Under the pieces are notes generated by a model that worked only from the letters and a program-made list of their open reading frames with translations, was not told the DNA's origin and searched no databases. 11,385 nt of DNA. Source: an uncultured Ruminococcus sp. GTDB lineage: Bacteria; Bacillota; Clostridia; Oscillospirales; Ruminococcaceae. This document shows positions 1 to 5,785 of this stretch, one piece after another (the stretch's first letter is position 1; each line of letters starts with the position of its first letter). The position numbers and the translations under genes are program-made. Location of the stretch: positions 1 to 11,385 of the forward strand of contig UQAR01000065.1 in assembly GCA_900539095.1 (NCBI GenBank), given 5' to 3'.

Positions 1-25
1 AGCGTCAGATGTGTATAAGAGACAG
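1..25 (+). other. Residual Nextera (Tn5) sequencing adapter
   Basis: Bases 7-25 read AGATGTGTATAAGAGACAG, the Tn5 mosaic end used in Nextera libraries, and bases 1-6 (AGCGTC) continue the standard Read 1 adapter upstream of it. This is recognised from memory of the commercial adapter, not from a search. The genomic sequence therefore starts at about base 26. This stretch should be trimmed and not read as a transposon end. Confidence 0.96.
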
Positions 26-102
26 GTATAATATAGGTATATTGGTATGTTTCGTACTGACCTTAGGTCAGACAACATTTAGTATTGGAGGATATGATAA
101 TA
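26..102 (+). promoter_or_regulatory. Leader of the PRPP synthetase gene: -10 box, palindrome, ribosome binding site
   Basis: A TATAAT hexamer lies at 27-32; its -35 partner would fall in the adapter-replaced sequence and cannot be seen. A perfect inverted repeat CTGACCT-T-AGGTCAG occupies 57-71, about 20 nt after the start predicted from that -10 box, so it could be an operator or a small RNA hairpin. GGAGG at 87-91 is the ribosome binding site and decides the start: ATG 94 is only 2 nt away, whereas ATG 103 is 11 nt away. Confidence 0.5.
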
Positions 103-1248
103 ATGGGTAATGCTGACAATGTATTGTTCGACAATGACTCAAGAGTTGCACCGCTTGGTCTTATCGCTATGGCCGGTGCTGCCGAGCTTGGCAAGAAGGT
201 AGACGGTTATCTTACAAAGTGGGCTAACGAAAACGAGTTTGTAAAGGATACTTTCCTTGTTGAGGCTGTTTGTCCTAGATTTTCTTCCGGCGACGGCAAG
301 GGTCTTATCAAGTCATCTATCAGAGGCGATGATCTTTTCATTCTCTGCGACGTAGGCAACTACAGCTGCACATACAACTATTTCGGCAGGGAGAACAGTA
401 TGTCACCTGACGATCATTATCAGGACCTTAAAAGAATAATCCAAGCTGCCGGCGGCAAGGCTCACAGAATAAACATCATCATGCCTTCCCTTTACGGCGG
501 CAGACAGCACAGAAGAAACTACAGAGAGTCACTTGACTGTGCAGTTGCTCTTCAGGAACTTCAGACTATGGGCGTTTCAAATATCCTTACTTTTGACGCT
601 CACGATCCAAGAGTACAGAACGCTGTTCCGCTCATGGGTCTTGACAACATAATCCCTTCCTATCAGGTTCTCAAGGCAATGTTTAAAAACCTTTCAGATT
701 TCAGACCTGACAAGGATCACTTCATGATAATCTCTCCTGACGAGGGTGCTATCAACAGAAATATGTACTATGCGTCTGTTCTTGGCGTAAACCTCGGTAT
801 GTTCTACAAGAGAAGAGATTACTCAACTATCATCGACGGAAGAAACCCTATCGTTGCTCACGAATACATGGGTAATGACGTTGCCGGCAAGGACGTTTTC
901 ATTGCTGACGATATCATCTCATCAGGCGAGTCGATGCTGGATATCGCTGTAGAGCTTAAAAAGCGTAAAGCTAACAAGATCTACTGCTATGCTACTTACC
1001 CTATTTTCACAAACGGTCTTGAGTCATTCAACAAGGCTTATGCTGACGGCATACTCGACGGTGTATTCGGTACGAACCTCACATACAGAACTCCTGAGCT
1101 GCTTTCAAGCCCATGGTTCTACGAGGTAGACTGCTCTAAGTACATTGCTTACTTCATTGCGTCACTCAATCATGACAAGTCTATCTCACAGGTCATCGAC
1201 CCACACACAAAGATCGATGCTCTGCTGAAGAAATACGGCATAAAGTAA
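103..1248 (+). CDS. prs: Ribose-phosphate pyrophosphokinase (PRPP synthetase), divergent long form
   Basis: This cytoplasmic enzyme makes 5-phosphoribosyl-1-pyrophosphate from ribose 5-phosphate and ATP, the precursor of purine, pyrimidine, NAD, histidine and tryptophan synthesis. From the chosen ATG the protein is 381 aa, longer than the usual 310-320. Seen: a GGRQHRR stretch at 132-138 matching the family's RQDRK loop, DAHDPR at 165-170 matching the catalytic VDLHA region, an ISPDEGAINR segment at 210-219 matching SPDxGGVxRA, and the PRPP-binding loop DDIISSGES at 269-277 (usual form DDMIDTGGT). The reading frame is also open from TTG 85, but that codon overlaps the GGAGG ribosome binding site. 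The gene has its own leader and terminator, so it is probably monocistronic. The motifs are clearly derived from classical Prs but diverged, so it may be a lineage-specific paralogue. Another PRPP-loop phosphoribosyltransferase is possible, but the two-domain length argues for Prs. Confidence 0.88.
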   Translation: MGNADNVLFDNDSRVAPLGLIAMAGAAELGKKVDGYLTKWANENEFVKDTFLVEAVCPRFSSGDGKGLIKSSIRGDDLFILCDVGNYSCTYNYFGRENSMSPDDHYQDLKRIIQAAGGKAHRINIIMPSLYGGRQHRRNYRESLDCAVALQELQTMGVSNILTFDAHDPRVQNAVPLMGLDNIIPSYQVLKAMFKNLSDFRPDKDHFMIISPDEGAINRNMYYASVLGVNLGMFYKRRDYSTIIDGRNPIVAHEYMGNDVAGKDVFIADDIISSGESMLDIAVELKKRKANKIYCYATYPIFTNGLESFNKAYADGILDGVFGTNLTYRTPELLSSPWFYEVDCSKYIAYFIASLNHDKSISQVIDPHTKIDALLKKYGIK

Positions 1249-1265
1249 ATTCAATACACAACGAT

Positions 1266-1301
1266 AAAGTTCGGGGCGGACGGCTGTCCCGAACTTTTTT
1301 T
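1266..1301 (+). terminator. Rho-independent terminator after prs
   Basis: AAAGTTCGGG at 1266-1275 pairs perfectly with CCCGAACTTT at 1288-1297 around a 12-nt loop, and the T run continues to 1301 (seven T in all). It ends only 5 nt before the ribosome binding site of the next gene. Confidence 0.93.
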
Positions 1302-1319
1302 ATATGAGGAGAAGATAAA

Positions 1320-2030
1320 ATGATATTTGCTGGGATAGTTGCAGGGGGCTGCGGTTCAAGAGTAAAAAGTGCGGTGATACCGAAACAGTTCATCGAGATA
1401 GGCGGCGTGCCTGTTATAGTCAGAACTGTGAGGGCTTTTCTTGCGGTAGACAGCATAGACGTGGTATATGTTGGGATTAAGCCTGACTGGCACGAACACA
1501 CTGACGAGCTTTTTGAACGTTTCGGAATAGACAGCAGGCGTGTGAAAGTAATAGACGGCGGAGCGGACAGAAACGGCACTGTAATGAACATAGCTGAGGC
1601 AATAGTCGCTGAACATGGTGAGAATGAGGGGGACATAATACTCACCCATGACGCTGTAAGACCATTTGTGACGGAGAAGATAATAAAAGACAATATCGAG
1701 GCGATGAGGGAACATTCAGCCTGCGGAACGTATATGCCTGCGGCTGATACCATAATAAGATCTGACGGAGATAAAGTTTTGGAAACGCTCAACAGGAGCG
1801 AGCTTTATCAGGCACAAACACCGCAAACCTTTAGACTGTGGGAACTCAGGAGGAATTACTATTCACTCAGCGAGGAGCAGAGGGGAAAGCTGACGGATAC
1901 CTGCTCGGTGTTTACTGCCTGTGGGGAAGAAATATACCTTGTTATGGGAGAGGCAATGAACTTTAAGATAACAACGGATAGTGACTTGAGAATGGCGGAA
2001 ATGGCAGCAGTGAGTGAGGAATTGGCATAG
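1320..2030 (+). CDS. IspD/TarI-family cytidylyltransferase (TarI-like)
   Basis: It transfers CMP from CTP to a sugar-alcohol phosphate: methylerythritol 4-phosphate for isoprenoids (IspD), or ribitol 5-phosphate for teichoic acid or capsule (TarI). At 236 aa it has the normal length. The N-terminal nucleotide loop is GIVAGGCGSR at 5-14 followed by PKQF at 21-24; THDAVRPFVT at 109-118 and the QAQTPQTFR block at 164-172 are family hallmarks, and NFKITTDSDL at 214-223 carries the C-terminal active-site lysine. The GGADRN at 80-85 and the LYQ-QTPQTFR wording remind me more of TarI than of IspD, but no tarJ-like reductase or isoprenoid gene lies nearby to settle it. AGGAG at 1307-1311 is 8 nt before ATG 1320. 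The last five residues (SEELA) and the stop codon lie inside a dispersed repeat that starts at 2015, so the gene's tail was probably donated by the repeat. Confidence 0.88.
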   Translation: MIFAGIVAGGCGSRVKSAVIPKQFIEIGGVPVIVRTVRAFLAVDSIDVVYVGIKPDWHEHTDELFERFGIDSRRVKVIDGGADRNGTVMNIAEAIVAEHGENEGDIILTHDAVRPFVTEKIIKDNIEAMREHSACGTYMPAADTIIRSDGDKVLETLNRSELYQAQTPQTFRLWELRRNYYSLSEEQRGKLTDTCSVFTACGEEIYLVMGEAMNFKITTDSDLRMAEMAAVSEELA

Positions 2031-2260
2031 CTGAACAGCGTTGTGCACAAGCACCGAGCGTAGTGATTTTGCGGCAAGACAAACTTTCCCGAATAATCTG
2101 TAGGGGAGCGACGCAATTTCTGTTTCACGGAAATGGGCGACCCATTCGGAGGGATAATGCCGTAACTGTCATATCTTTGATGTTGGAACTTTTTCGGTTG
2201 CCGAACAATGCGATAATCAGAGCTAATCTCTTCGACGTGCGAACAGTGTTCGCCCCTACA
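2015..2260 (+). repeat. Dispersed modular repeat, copy A
   Basis: Together with the 2302-2337 terminator, this explains most of the 2031-2357 gap. The 78-bp core at 2015-2092 starts TGAGGAATTGGCATAGC, holds the palindrome TTGTGCACAA (2041-2050) and ends in CCCGA. A 5-bp spacer leads to a 90-bp second module (2098-2187) containing the hairpin ATTTCTGT-TTC-ACGGAAAT. A 32-bp end piece at 2229-2260 includes the palindrome GCGAACA-G-TGTTCGC and ends GCCCCTACA. All three parts recur in reverse orientation at 7467-8094, and the core recurs at 10559-10636. Bases 2188-2228 have no convincing match. Confidence 0.85.
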
Positions 2261-2301
2261 TGGTCTAAATATGACATGAATCCACAATCACCCCAAGATG
2301 C

Positions 2302-2337
2302 AAAAAAACAGACGGTACAAAAAATACCGCCTGTTTT
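2302..2337 (-). terminator. Terminator of the DUF815 ATPase gene, possibly bidirectional
   Basis: AAAACAGACGGTA (2305-2317) pairs with TACCGCCTGTTTT (2325-2337) with one G-T wobble. The A run at 2302-2308 gives seven U on the minus strand, 21 nt after the ATPase stop. On the plus strand four T follow the stem, so it may also stop transcripts of the cytidylyltransferase. Confidence 0.88.
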
Positions 2338-2357
2338 CTTTATGCCAAAATATCCTG

Positions 2358-3548
2358 TTAGTCTTCCATGCCCTTCATGTATTCCACGAACTGCTTTGCC
2401 ACTCTCGGTGAACGGCCTGCCCTTGAAAGTGCATATGCCTCTGCTTTCTGCAATACCTCGTCAATAGGCGTTTTCAGCTCGTACTGCTTTGCAAGCTTTT
2501 CTACTACGTCAAGATATATCTTCTTATCAGGTTTCTGATATGTGACTGTAAGTCCAAAACGGTCTGACAGCGACAGCAGCTCCTGCATGGTGTCTTTGAA
2601 ATGTATCTCGTCACCCTCTCGTGAGGAGAACGTTTCATGCACAAGATGTCTTCTGTTTGACGTTGCATATATGCACAGATTGTCCGCTGTTGAGGATACG
2701 CTGCCCTCAAGTATCGCTTTCAAGGCTGCAAAATCATCGTCGTCTTCTGTGAACGAAAGGTCGTCTATGAAGATGATAAACTTCAGCGGATTCTTGCTCA
2801 CCGTTTCTACTATTGCCGGTATCTCGTGGAGCTGTTTCTTTTTAAGCTCTATAAGTCTCAGTCCCTTGCAGGCATACTCATTGGCTATAGCCTTGACTGT
2901 TGAGGACTTGCCCGTTCCGCAGTCGCCATAAAGCAGAACGTTGTTCGCAGGCTTGCCCTTCAAAAGTGCAAGAGTATTGTTGATGACTTCCTGACGCTCA
3001 CGCTCGTAATTGTGCAGGTCGGAAAGCTTTATATCGTCAGGATACTCCACCGGAACTATCTTGCCGTCTTTGATAACAAATACATGATACTGAGAGTAGA
3101 TACCGTAGCCGTACTGACCGATAGCGTGTATACGGTCGGCATATATCTGCGAGAAGTCAAGTTTCTGCGTTGCGTATCTTGGCAGGAAACCGTCATAATC
3201 TATCTTTGAGATAACTTCGTCACATGGTATCTGTGAAAGCTCTTCGATTATAGCAAGCTCGTTTGCAAGGCACTCTTCAAGGAGTGCTCCCGTTTCTTTG
3301 CCCTCGCCCTTTTTGAGCATGAAAAGGTTCTCGTTCTCAAGAACAAGTTTGAGCATATATTCTGTAAGATTATCCGAATAGGCGAAAAGTTCTGCCACAA
3401 AGTCTGAATACTTGTCAACGGCTGCGTCAACGTCTGAACCGCAGGCTGCAAGAGTATCAAGGAGCTTTTCAAAGACCGGTACTTCGTGCAGACTTCTGAA
3501 TATGACCAATGTGTGTGCCTGACGGCAGAGTGCTTTAAAATCGTGCAT
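2358..3548 (-). CDS. AAA+ ATP-binding protein, DUF815 family
   Basis: A cytoplasmic AAA+ ATPase of a widespread but uncharacterised family (DUF815, recognised from its overall pattern). The 396-aa protein has an N-terminal alpha-helical region (about 1-185) and a C-terminal ATPase module: Walker A GDCGTGKSS at 208-216, Walker B FIIFIDDL at 257-264, sensor-1 ATSN at 295-298, a DRFGL segment at 329-333 that would hold the arginine finger, and a sensor-2-like GRSPR at 378-382. No membrane segment or signal is seen. The frame is open from GTG 3557, but that codon touches the ribosome binding site AAGGAA (3558-3563), so ATG 3548, 9 nt away, is the start. It is a single-gene unit with its own promoter and terminator and diverges from the SGNH hydrolase gene. 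Its substrate cannot be told from context. Confidence 0.88.
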   Translation of the reverse strand: MHDFKALCRQAHTLVIFRSLHEVPVFEKLLDTLAACGSDVDAAVDKYSDFVAELFAYSDNLTEYMLKLVLENENLFMLKKGEGKETGALLEECLANELAIIEELSQIPCDEVISKIDYDGFLPRYATQKLDFSQIYADRIHAIGQYGYGIYSQYHVFVIKDGKIVPVEYPDDIKLSDLHNYERERQEVINNTLALLKGKPANNVLLYGDCGTGKSSTVKAIANEYACKGLRLIELKKKQLHEIPAIVETVSKNPLKFIIFIDDLSFTEDDDDFAALKAILEGSVSSTADNLCIYATSNRRHLVHETFSSREGDEIHFKDTMQELLSLSDRFGLTVTYQKPDKKIYLDVVEKLAKQYELKTPIDEVLQKAEAYALSRAGRSPRVAKQFVEYMKGMED

Positions 3549-3584
3549 TATAAACACTTCCTTAGATCTGTATATTTATTCTTT

Positions 3585-3614
3585 ATTATACAACATTTCA
3601 TCACTTTTCGTCAA
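3585..3614 (-). promoter_or_regulatory. Promoter of the DUF815 ATPase gene
   Basis: On the minus strand TTGACG (3609-3614) and a perfect TATAAT (3585-3590) are separated by 18 bp. Transcription would start near 3578, leaving a leader of about 30 nt with the AAGGAA ribosome binding site. Confidence 0.75.
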
Positions 3615-3692
3615 CATCAACATTGCACGATTTTAACAAAAATCATCACCGCTTTTTGTAGCTTAAAGCAAAAGAAAATGCACTTATTATGA

Positions 3693-3721
3693 TTTACTTT
3701 TTGAGTGAAAAATGATATAAT
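3693..3721 (+). promoter_or_regulatory. Promoter of the SGNH hydrolase gene
   Basis: TTTACT (3693-3698) is followed after 17 bp by TATAAT (3716-3721). The predicted start near 3728 lies upstream of the ribosome binding site AAAGGAG at 3744-3750. An in-frame ATG at 3705 lies inside this promoter and so is unlikely to be the translation start. Confidence 0.6.
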
Positions 3722-3758
3722 ATTAGAACAGACCATTAGAAATAAAGGAGAAATGGAT

Positions 3759-4865
3759 ATGACAGACAAAAACGCATCTATCATGAATATCGGCAGCATG
3801 GGTTATCTGCCGCAGGTGTTCAAGAAGATAGAGAATGAAAAAAAGCTTAACATTGTTTATCTCGGCGGCTCTATCACAATGGGCTGCAACGCCACGAAAA
3901 CTGAGCTGAGATATGTTGACCGCAGTGCAAAATGGTGGCAGAACAATTTTCCTGAGGCTGAGGTCAGCTATTTCAACGCCGGCATCGGTGCGACAACTTC
4001 ACAGTTCGGTGTGGCAAGAGTTCAGGAACACGTTCTTGACAAGCAGCCTGACCTGGTATTCGTTGAGTTCTCGGTAAACGACAGCAGCACTCCCCTCTTC
4101 ATGGAAACATACGAGAGCCTTATAAGACGTTTGCTGAAAGCTGAGAGCGTTAAGGCGGTAGTGCTAATAAACAATCTTTTCTATAACACCGGCGAGAACG
4201 CTCAGGGCATACACAATGCCATAGGTCTGCACTATGACCTGCCTATCGTCAGCGTAAGAAACTACATCTTCCCTGAGATACAGCTTGGAAACGTTTGTCT
4301 TGCAGACTACACTGCGGATATGCTGCACCCTACCGACCTTGGTCACAAGATGATATCAGACCTTATCTGCAATCTTCTTGACAAGGAATATTCATACTAC
4401 AAAAAGCTTGGTGCAGAGAAAAAGCCTGAGCTGCCTGAGCCTTTCACTGCAAGCAGATACGAGGACGCTCAGAGGTATCAGAACTACAGCTGCTCGCCTG
4501 TTATGGAGGGATTTGAGCCTGACACTCACGCTGCCGAACAGTGGAGCGACCCATTCAAAGGCGGTTGGACGGCTCACAAAAAGGACAGCAGCATAAAGTT
4601 CGGCGTAAACGGCGGCATCATCATGGTGCAATACAAAAAGACCATAAACAAGCCTGCACCTGTTGCATACGCAGTCATTGACGGCGACAGGCAGAACAAG
4701 GTACTTCTTGACGCCAACTTTGACGAGGACTGGGGCGACCTTTGCTGTCTTGAAGAGATATACAGCGGCAACAAGGGCGAGCACACCGTTGAGATAGTTA
4801 TTGACACCGAGGGCAAGGAGGACAGCGATTTCATGCTCATATCGGTCATCACTGCCAACAGATAG
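3759..4865 (+). CDS. SGNH/GDSL-family hydrolase, cytoplasmic, with a C-terminal beta-rich domain
   Basis: Probably an esterase or deacylase acting on acylated carbohydrate inside the cell; the substrate is inferred only from the family. The protein is 368 aa from ATG 3759, which is 8 nt after AAAGGAG; the in-frame ATG 3753 is only 2 nt away. The SGNH domain covers about 28-210: block I GGSITMG with the nucleophile serine at 38, block II NAGIGATTS starting at 73, block III SVND with Asn107, and block V DMLHPTDLGH with Asp187 and His190. Residues about 235-368 look like a beta-sandwich accessory domain rich in aromatic and charged strands; I cannot assign it to a family. There is no signal peptide, unlike secreted xylan esterases. 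It stands alone between its own promoter and the promoter of the next gene, and no clear terminator follows it. Confidence 0.85.
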   Translation: MTDKNASIMNIGSMGYLPQVFKKIENEKKLNIVYLGGSITMGCNATKTELRYVDRSAKWWQNNFPEAEVSYFNAGIGATTSQFGVARVQEHVLDKQPDLVFVEFSVNDSSTPLFMETYESLIRRLLKAESVKAVVLINNLFYNTGENAQGIHNAIGLHYDLPIVSVRNYIFPEIQLGNVCLADYTADMLHPTDLGHKMISDLICNLLDKEYSYYKKLGAEKKPELPEPFTASRYEDAQRYQNYSCSPVMEGFEPDTHAAEQWSDPFKGGWTAHKKDSSIKFGVNGGIIMVQYKKTINKPAPVAYAVIDGDRQNKVLLDANFDEDWGDLCCLEEIYSGNKGEHTVEIVIDTEGKEDSDFMLISVITANR

Positions 4866-4900
4866 CACGGAAAATATGTGAGAATTTTTACGCAAATCTA

Positions 4901-4929
4901 TTGACTTTATTACATAACGATTGTATAAT
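4901..4929 (+). promoter_or_regulatory. Promoter of the zinc-ribbon membrane protein gene
   Basis: TTGACT (4901-4906), a 17-bp spacer and TATAAT (4924-4929) make a near-consensus vegetative promoter. AGGAGG at 4949-4954 sits 9 nt before ATG 4964, so strong expression is expected. Confidence 0.85.
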
Positions 4930-4963
4930 AAGAATATATTATTAAAACAGGAGGCATTCACTA

Positions 4964-5335
4964 ATGAACGATTTTTTCAAAATTGCTGACAAGTACCTCA
5001 AGCCGGTAACTATCGGTGCAGGTGTTGTTCTGGGTCTTGCAGTTACATATGCAGCAGGAAGCTATCTTTCAGGTATGAGCAAGCTGTATGGCGGTTTCTA
5101 CACATTCATGTATGTACTGTTCTGGATAGCATTTGTTCTTCTTGTTATTTGCGGCATCTACACACTTTTCAAGAAGTATGCAGGCTCTGTTCCACAGCAG
5201 AACGCTCCACAGCAGACATATGCACAGCCACAGGCTCAGGCCGCACCACAGGGTGAAAAGTTCTGCCCTACTTGCGGAGGCAAAGTTCCGGCTGGAAATC
5301 AGTTCTGCCCTAACTGCGGCAACAAGATAAACTGA
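4964..5335 (+). CDS. Small membrane protein with two helices and a C-terminal zinc ribbon
   Basis: Function unknown. The 123-aa protein has two hydrophobic helices at about 14-36 and 46-69, a short basic stretch (KK), a low-complexity linker rich in Gln, Ala and Pro (about 77-97), and a C-terminal zinc ribbon with cysteines at 101, 104, 115 and 118 (CPTC then CPNC, separated by ten residues). Proteins with this zinc-ribbon domain are common in Firmicutes and often tether or sense partners at the membrane. By the positive-inside rule both ends should face the cytoplasm, which would place the ribbon inside the cell. A near-consensus promoter, a full AGGAGG site and a strong terminator mark it as an independent, well-expressed gene. 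No neighbour suggests a pathway. Confidence 0.85.
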   Translation: MNDFFKIADKYLKPVTIGAGVVLGLAVTYAAGSYLSGMSKLYGGFYTFMYVLFWIAFVLLVICGIYTLFKKYAGSVPQQNAPQQTYAQPQAQAAPQGEKFCPTCGGKVPAGNQFCPNCGNKIN

Positions 5336-5353
5336 TCTTAAAGTTATGCAGAT

Positions 5354-5386
5354 AAAACGCCCTTGATTTTCGGGGGCGTTTTTTTT
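5354..5386 (+). terminator. Terminator after the zinc-ribbon gene
   Basis: AAAACGCCC (5354-5362) pairs with GGGCGTTTT (5374-5382) and the T run at 5379-5386 has eight T. It lies 18 nt after the stop codon. Confidence 0.93.
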
Positions 5387-5467
5387 GTTAGAAAACGCAT
5401 AAAAGTATGCCAAATGGGGAATAAATATGTGCAGTTTGGAAAAAGTGAAAAAATTTTTGAAAACCCC

Positions 5468-5496
5468 TTGACAAATGGGTGGAAAATTGGTATAAT
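5468..5496 (+). promoter_or_regulatory. Promoter of tRNA-Lys
   Basis: A full-consensus promoter: TTGACA (5468-5473), 17-bp spacer, TATAAT (5491-5496). The predicted start near 5503 leaves a 5' leader of about 18 nt before the tRNA. Confidence 0.9.
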
Positions 5497-5520
5497 AATT
5501 AAGTCGTTGCAGGACGATAT

Positions 5521-5596
5521 GAGTTATTAGCTCAGTTGGCAGAGCATTTGACTTTTAATCAAAGGGTCCGGGGTTCGAATCCCCGATAGCTCACCA
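5521..5596 (+). tRNA. tRNA-Lys (anticodon UUU)
   Basis: A 76-nt cloverleaf with an encoded CCA tail (5594-5596). The acceptor stem GAGTTAT (5521-5527) pairs with ATAGCTC (5586-5592) with one G-U. The D arm is GCTC/GAGC, and the anticodon stem TTTGA/TCAAA holds the loop CTTTTAA with anticodon TTT at 5554-5556. The T arm is CGGGG-TTCGAAT-CCCCG, and the discriminator base is A. It is a single tRNA gene with its own promoter and terminator, not part of a cluster. Confidence 0.97.
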
Positions 5597-5619
5597 CTAG
5601 GGAAATATCCTTAGTCAAG

Positions 5620-5653
5620 ATCACGCCTTACTTTGTTAGGGCGTGATTTTTTT
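5620..5653 (+). terminator. Terminator after tRNA-Lys
   Basis: ATCACGCC (5620-5627) pairs with GGCGTGAT (5640-5647), followed by a T run at 5647-5653. The stem starts 24 nt after the CCA end. Confidence 0.92.
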
Positions 5654-5724
5654 ATGTCTGATGCTACTTACAGATGATGATAAGCGGACGACCTCAGATT
5701 GCCCCTACACTGCATTTATACAAC

Positions 5725-5754
5725 AAAAAAAGCAGCCCAAACGGACTGCTTTTT
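5725..5754 (-). terminator. Terminator of enolase
   Basis: On the minus strand AAAAAGCAG pairs with CTGCTTTTT, with a CC/GG extension across one mismatch, and seven U follow (the A run at 5725-5731). It lies about 30 nt after the enolase stop and could work in both directions. Confidence 0.9.
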
Positions 5755-5785
5755 CTGAGCTTTCGCTTGATTCTATGACAAAAAA

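Noticed and set aside
1193..1792. A 199-codon minus-strand frame opposite the cytidylyltransferase gene.
   Set aside because: It is the shadow of a gene with clear family motifs and has no features of its own.
1859..2467. Frames of 134-142 codons on both strands across 2031-2357 that might be read as small genes.
   Set aside because: They run through the dispersed repeat, the terminator and the 3' ends of flanking genes; similar peptides at 7605-7793 and 10455-10879 come from the repeat itself.
4392..4961. A 189-codon minus-strand frame opposite the SGNH hydrolase, rich in Val, Leu and Ala.
   Set aside because: It overlaps the SGNH gene's coding sequence and the promoter of the next gene; its hydrophobic look is the antisense reflection of acidic and lysine codons.
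5521..5596. tRNA-Lys as an integration site for a mobile island.
   Set aside because: No integrase gene and no second copy of the tRNA 3' end were seen in the window.
5680..5711. GCGGACG followed by GCCCCTACA between the tRNA terminator and the enolase terminator, reminiscent of the repeat end piece.
   Set aside because: Only the last nine or so bases match, the palindrome is not intact, and it is too degraded to call a copy.
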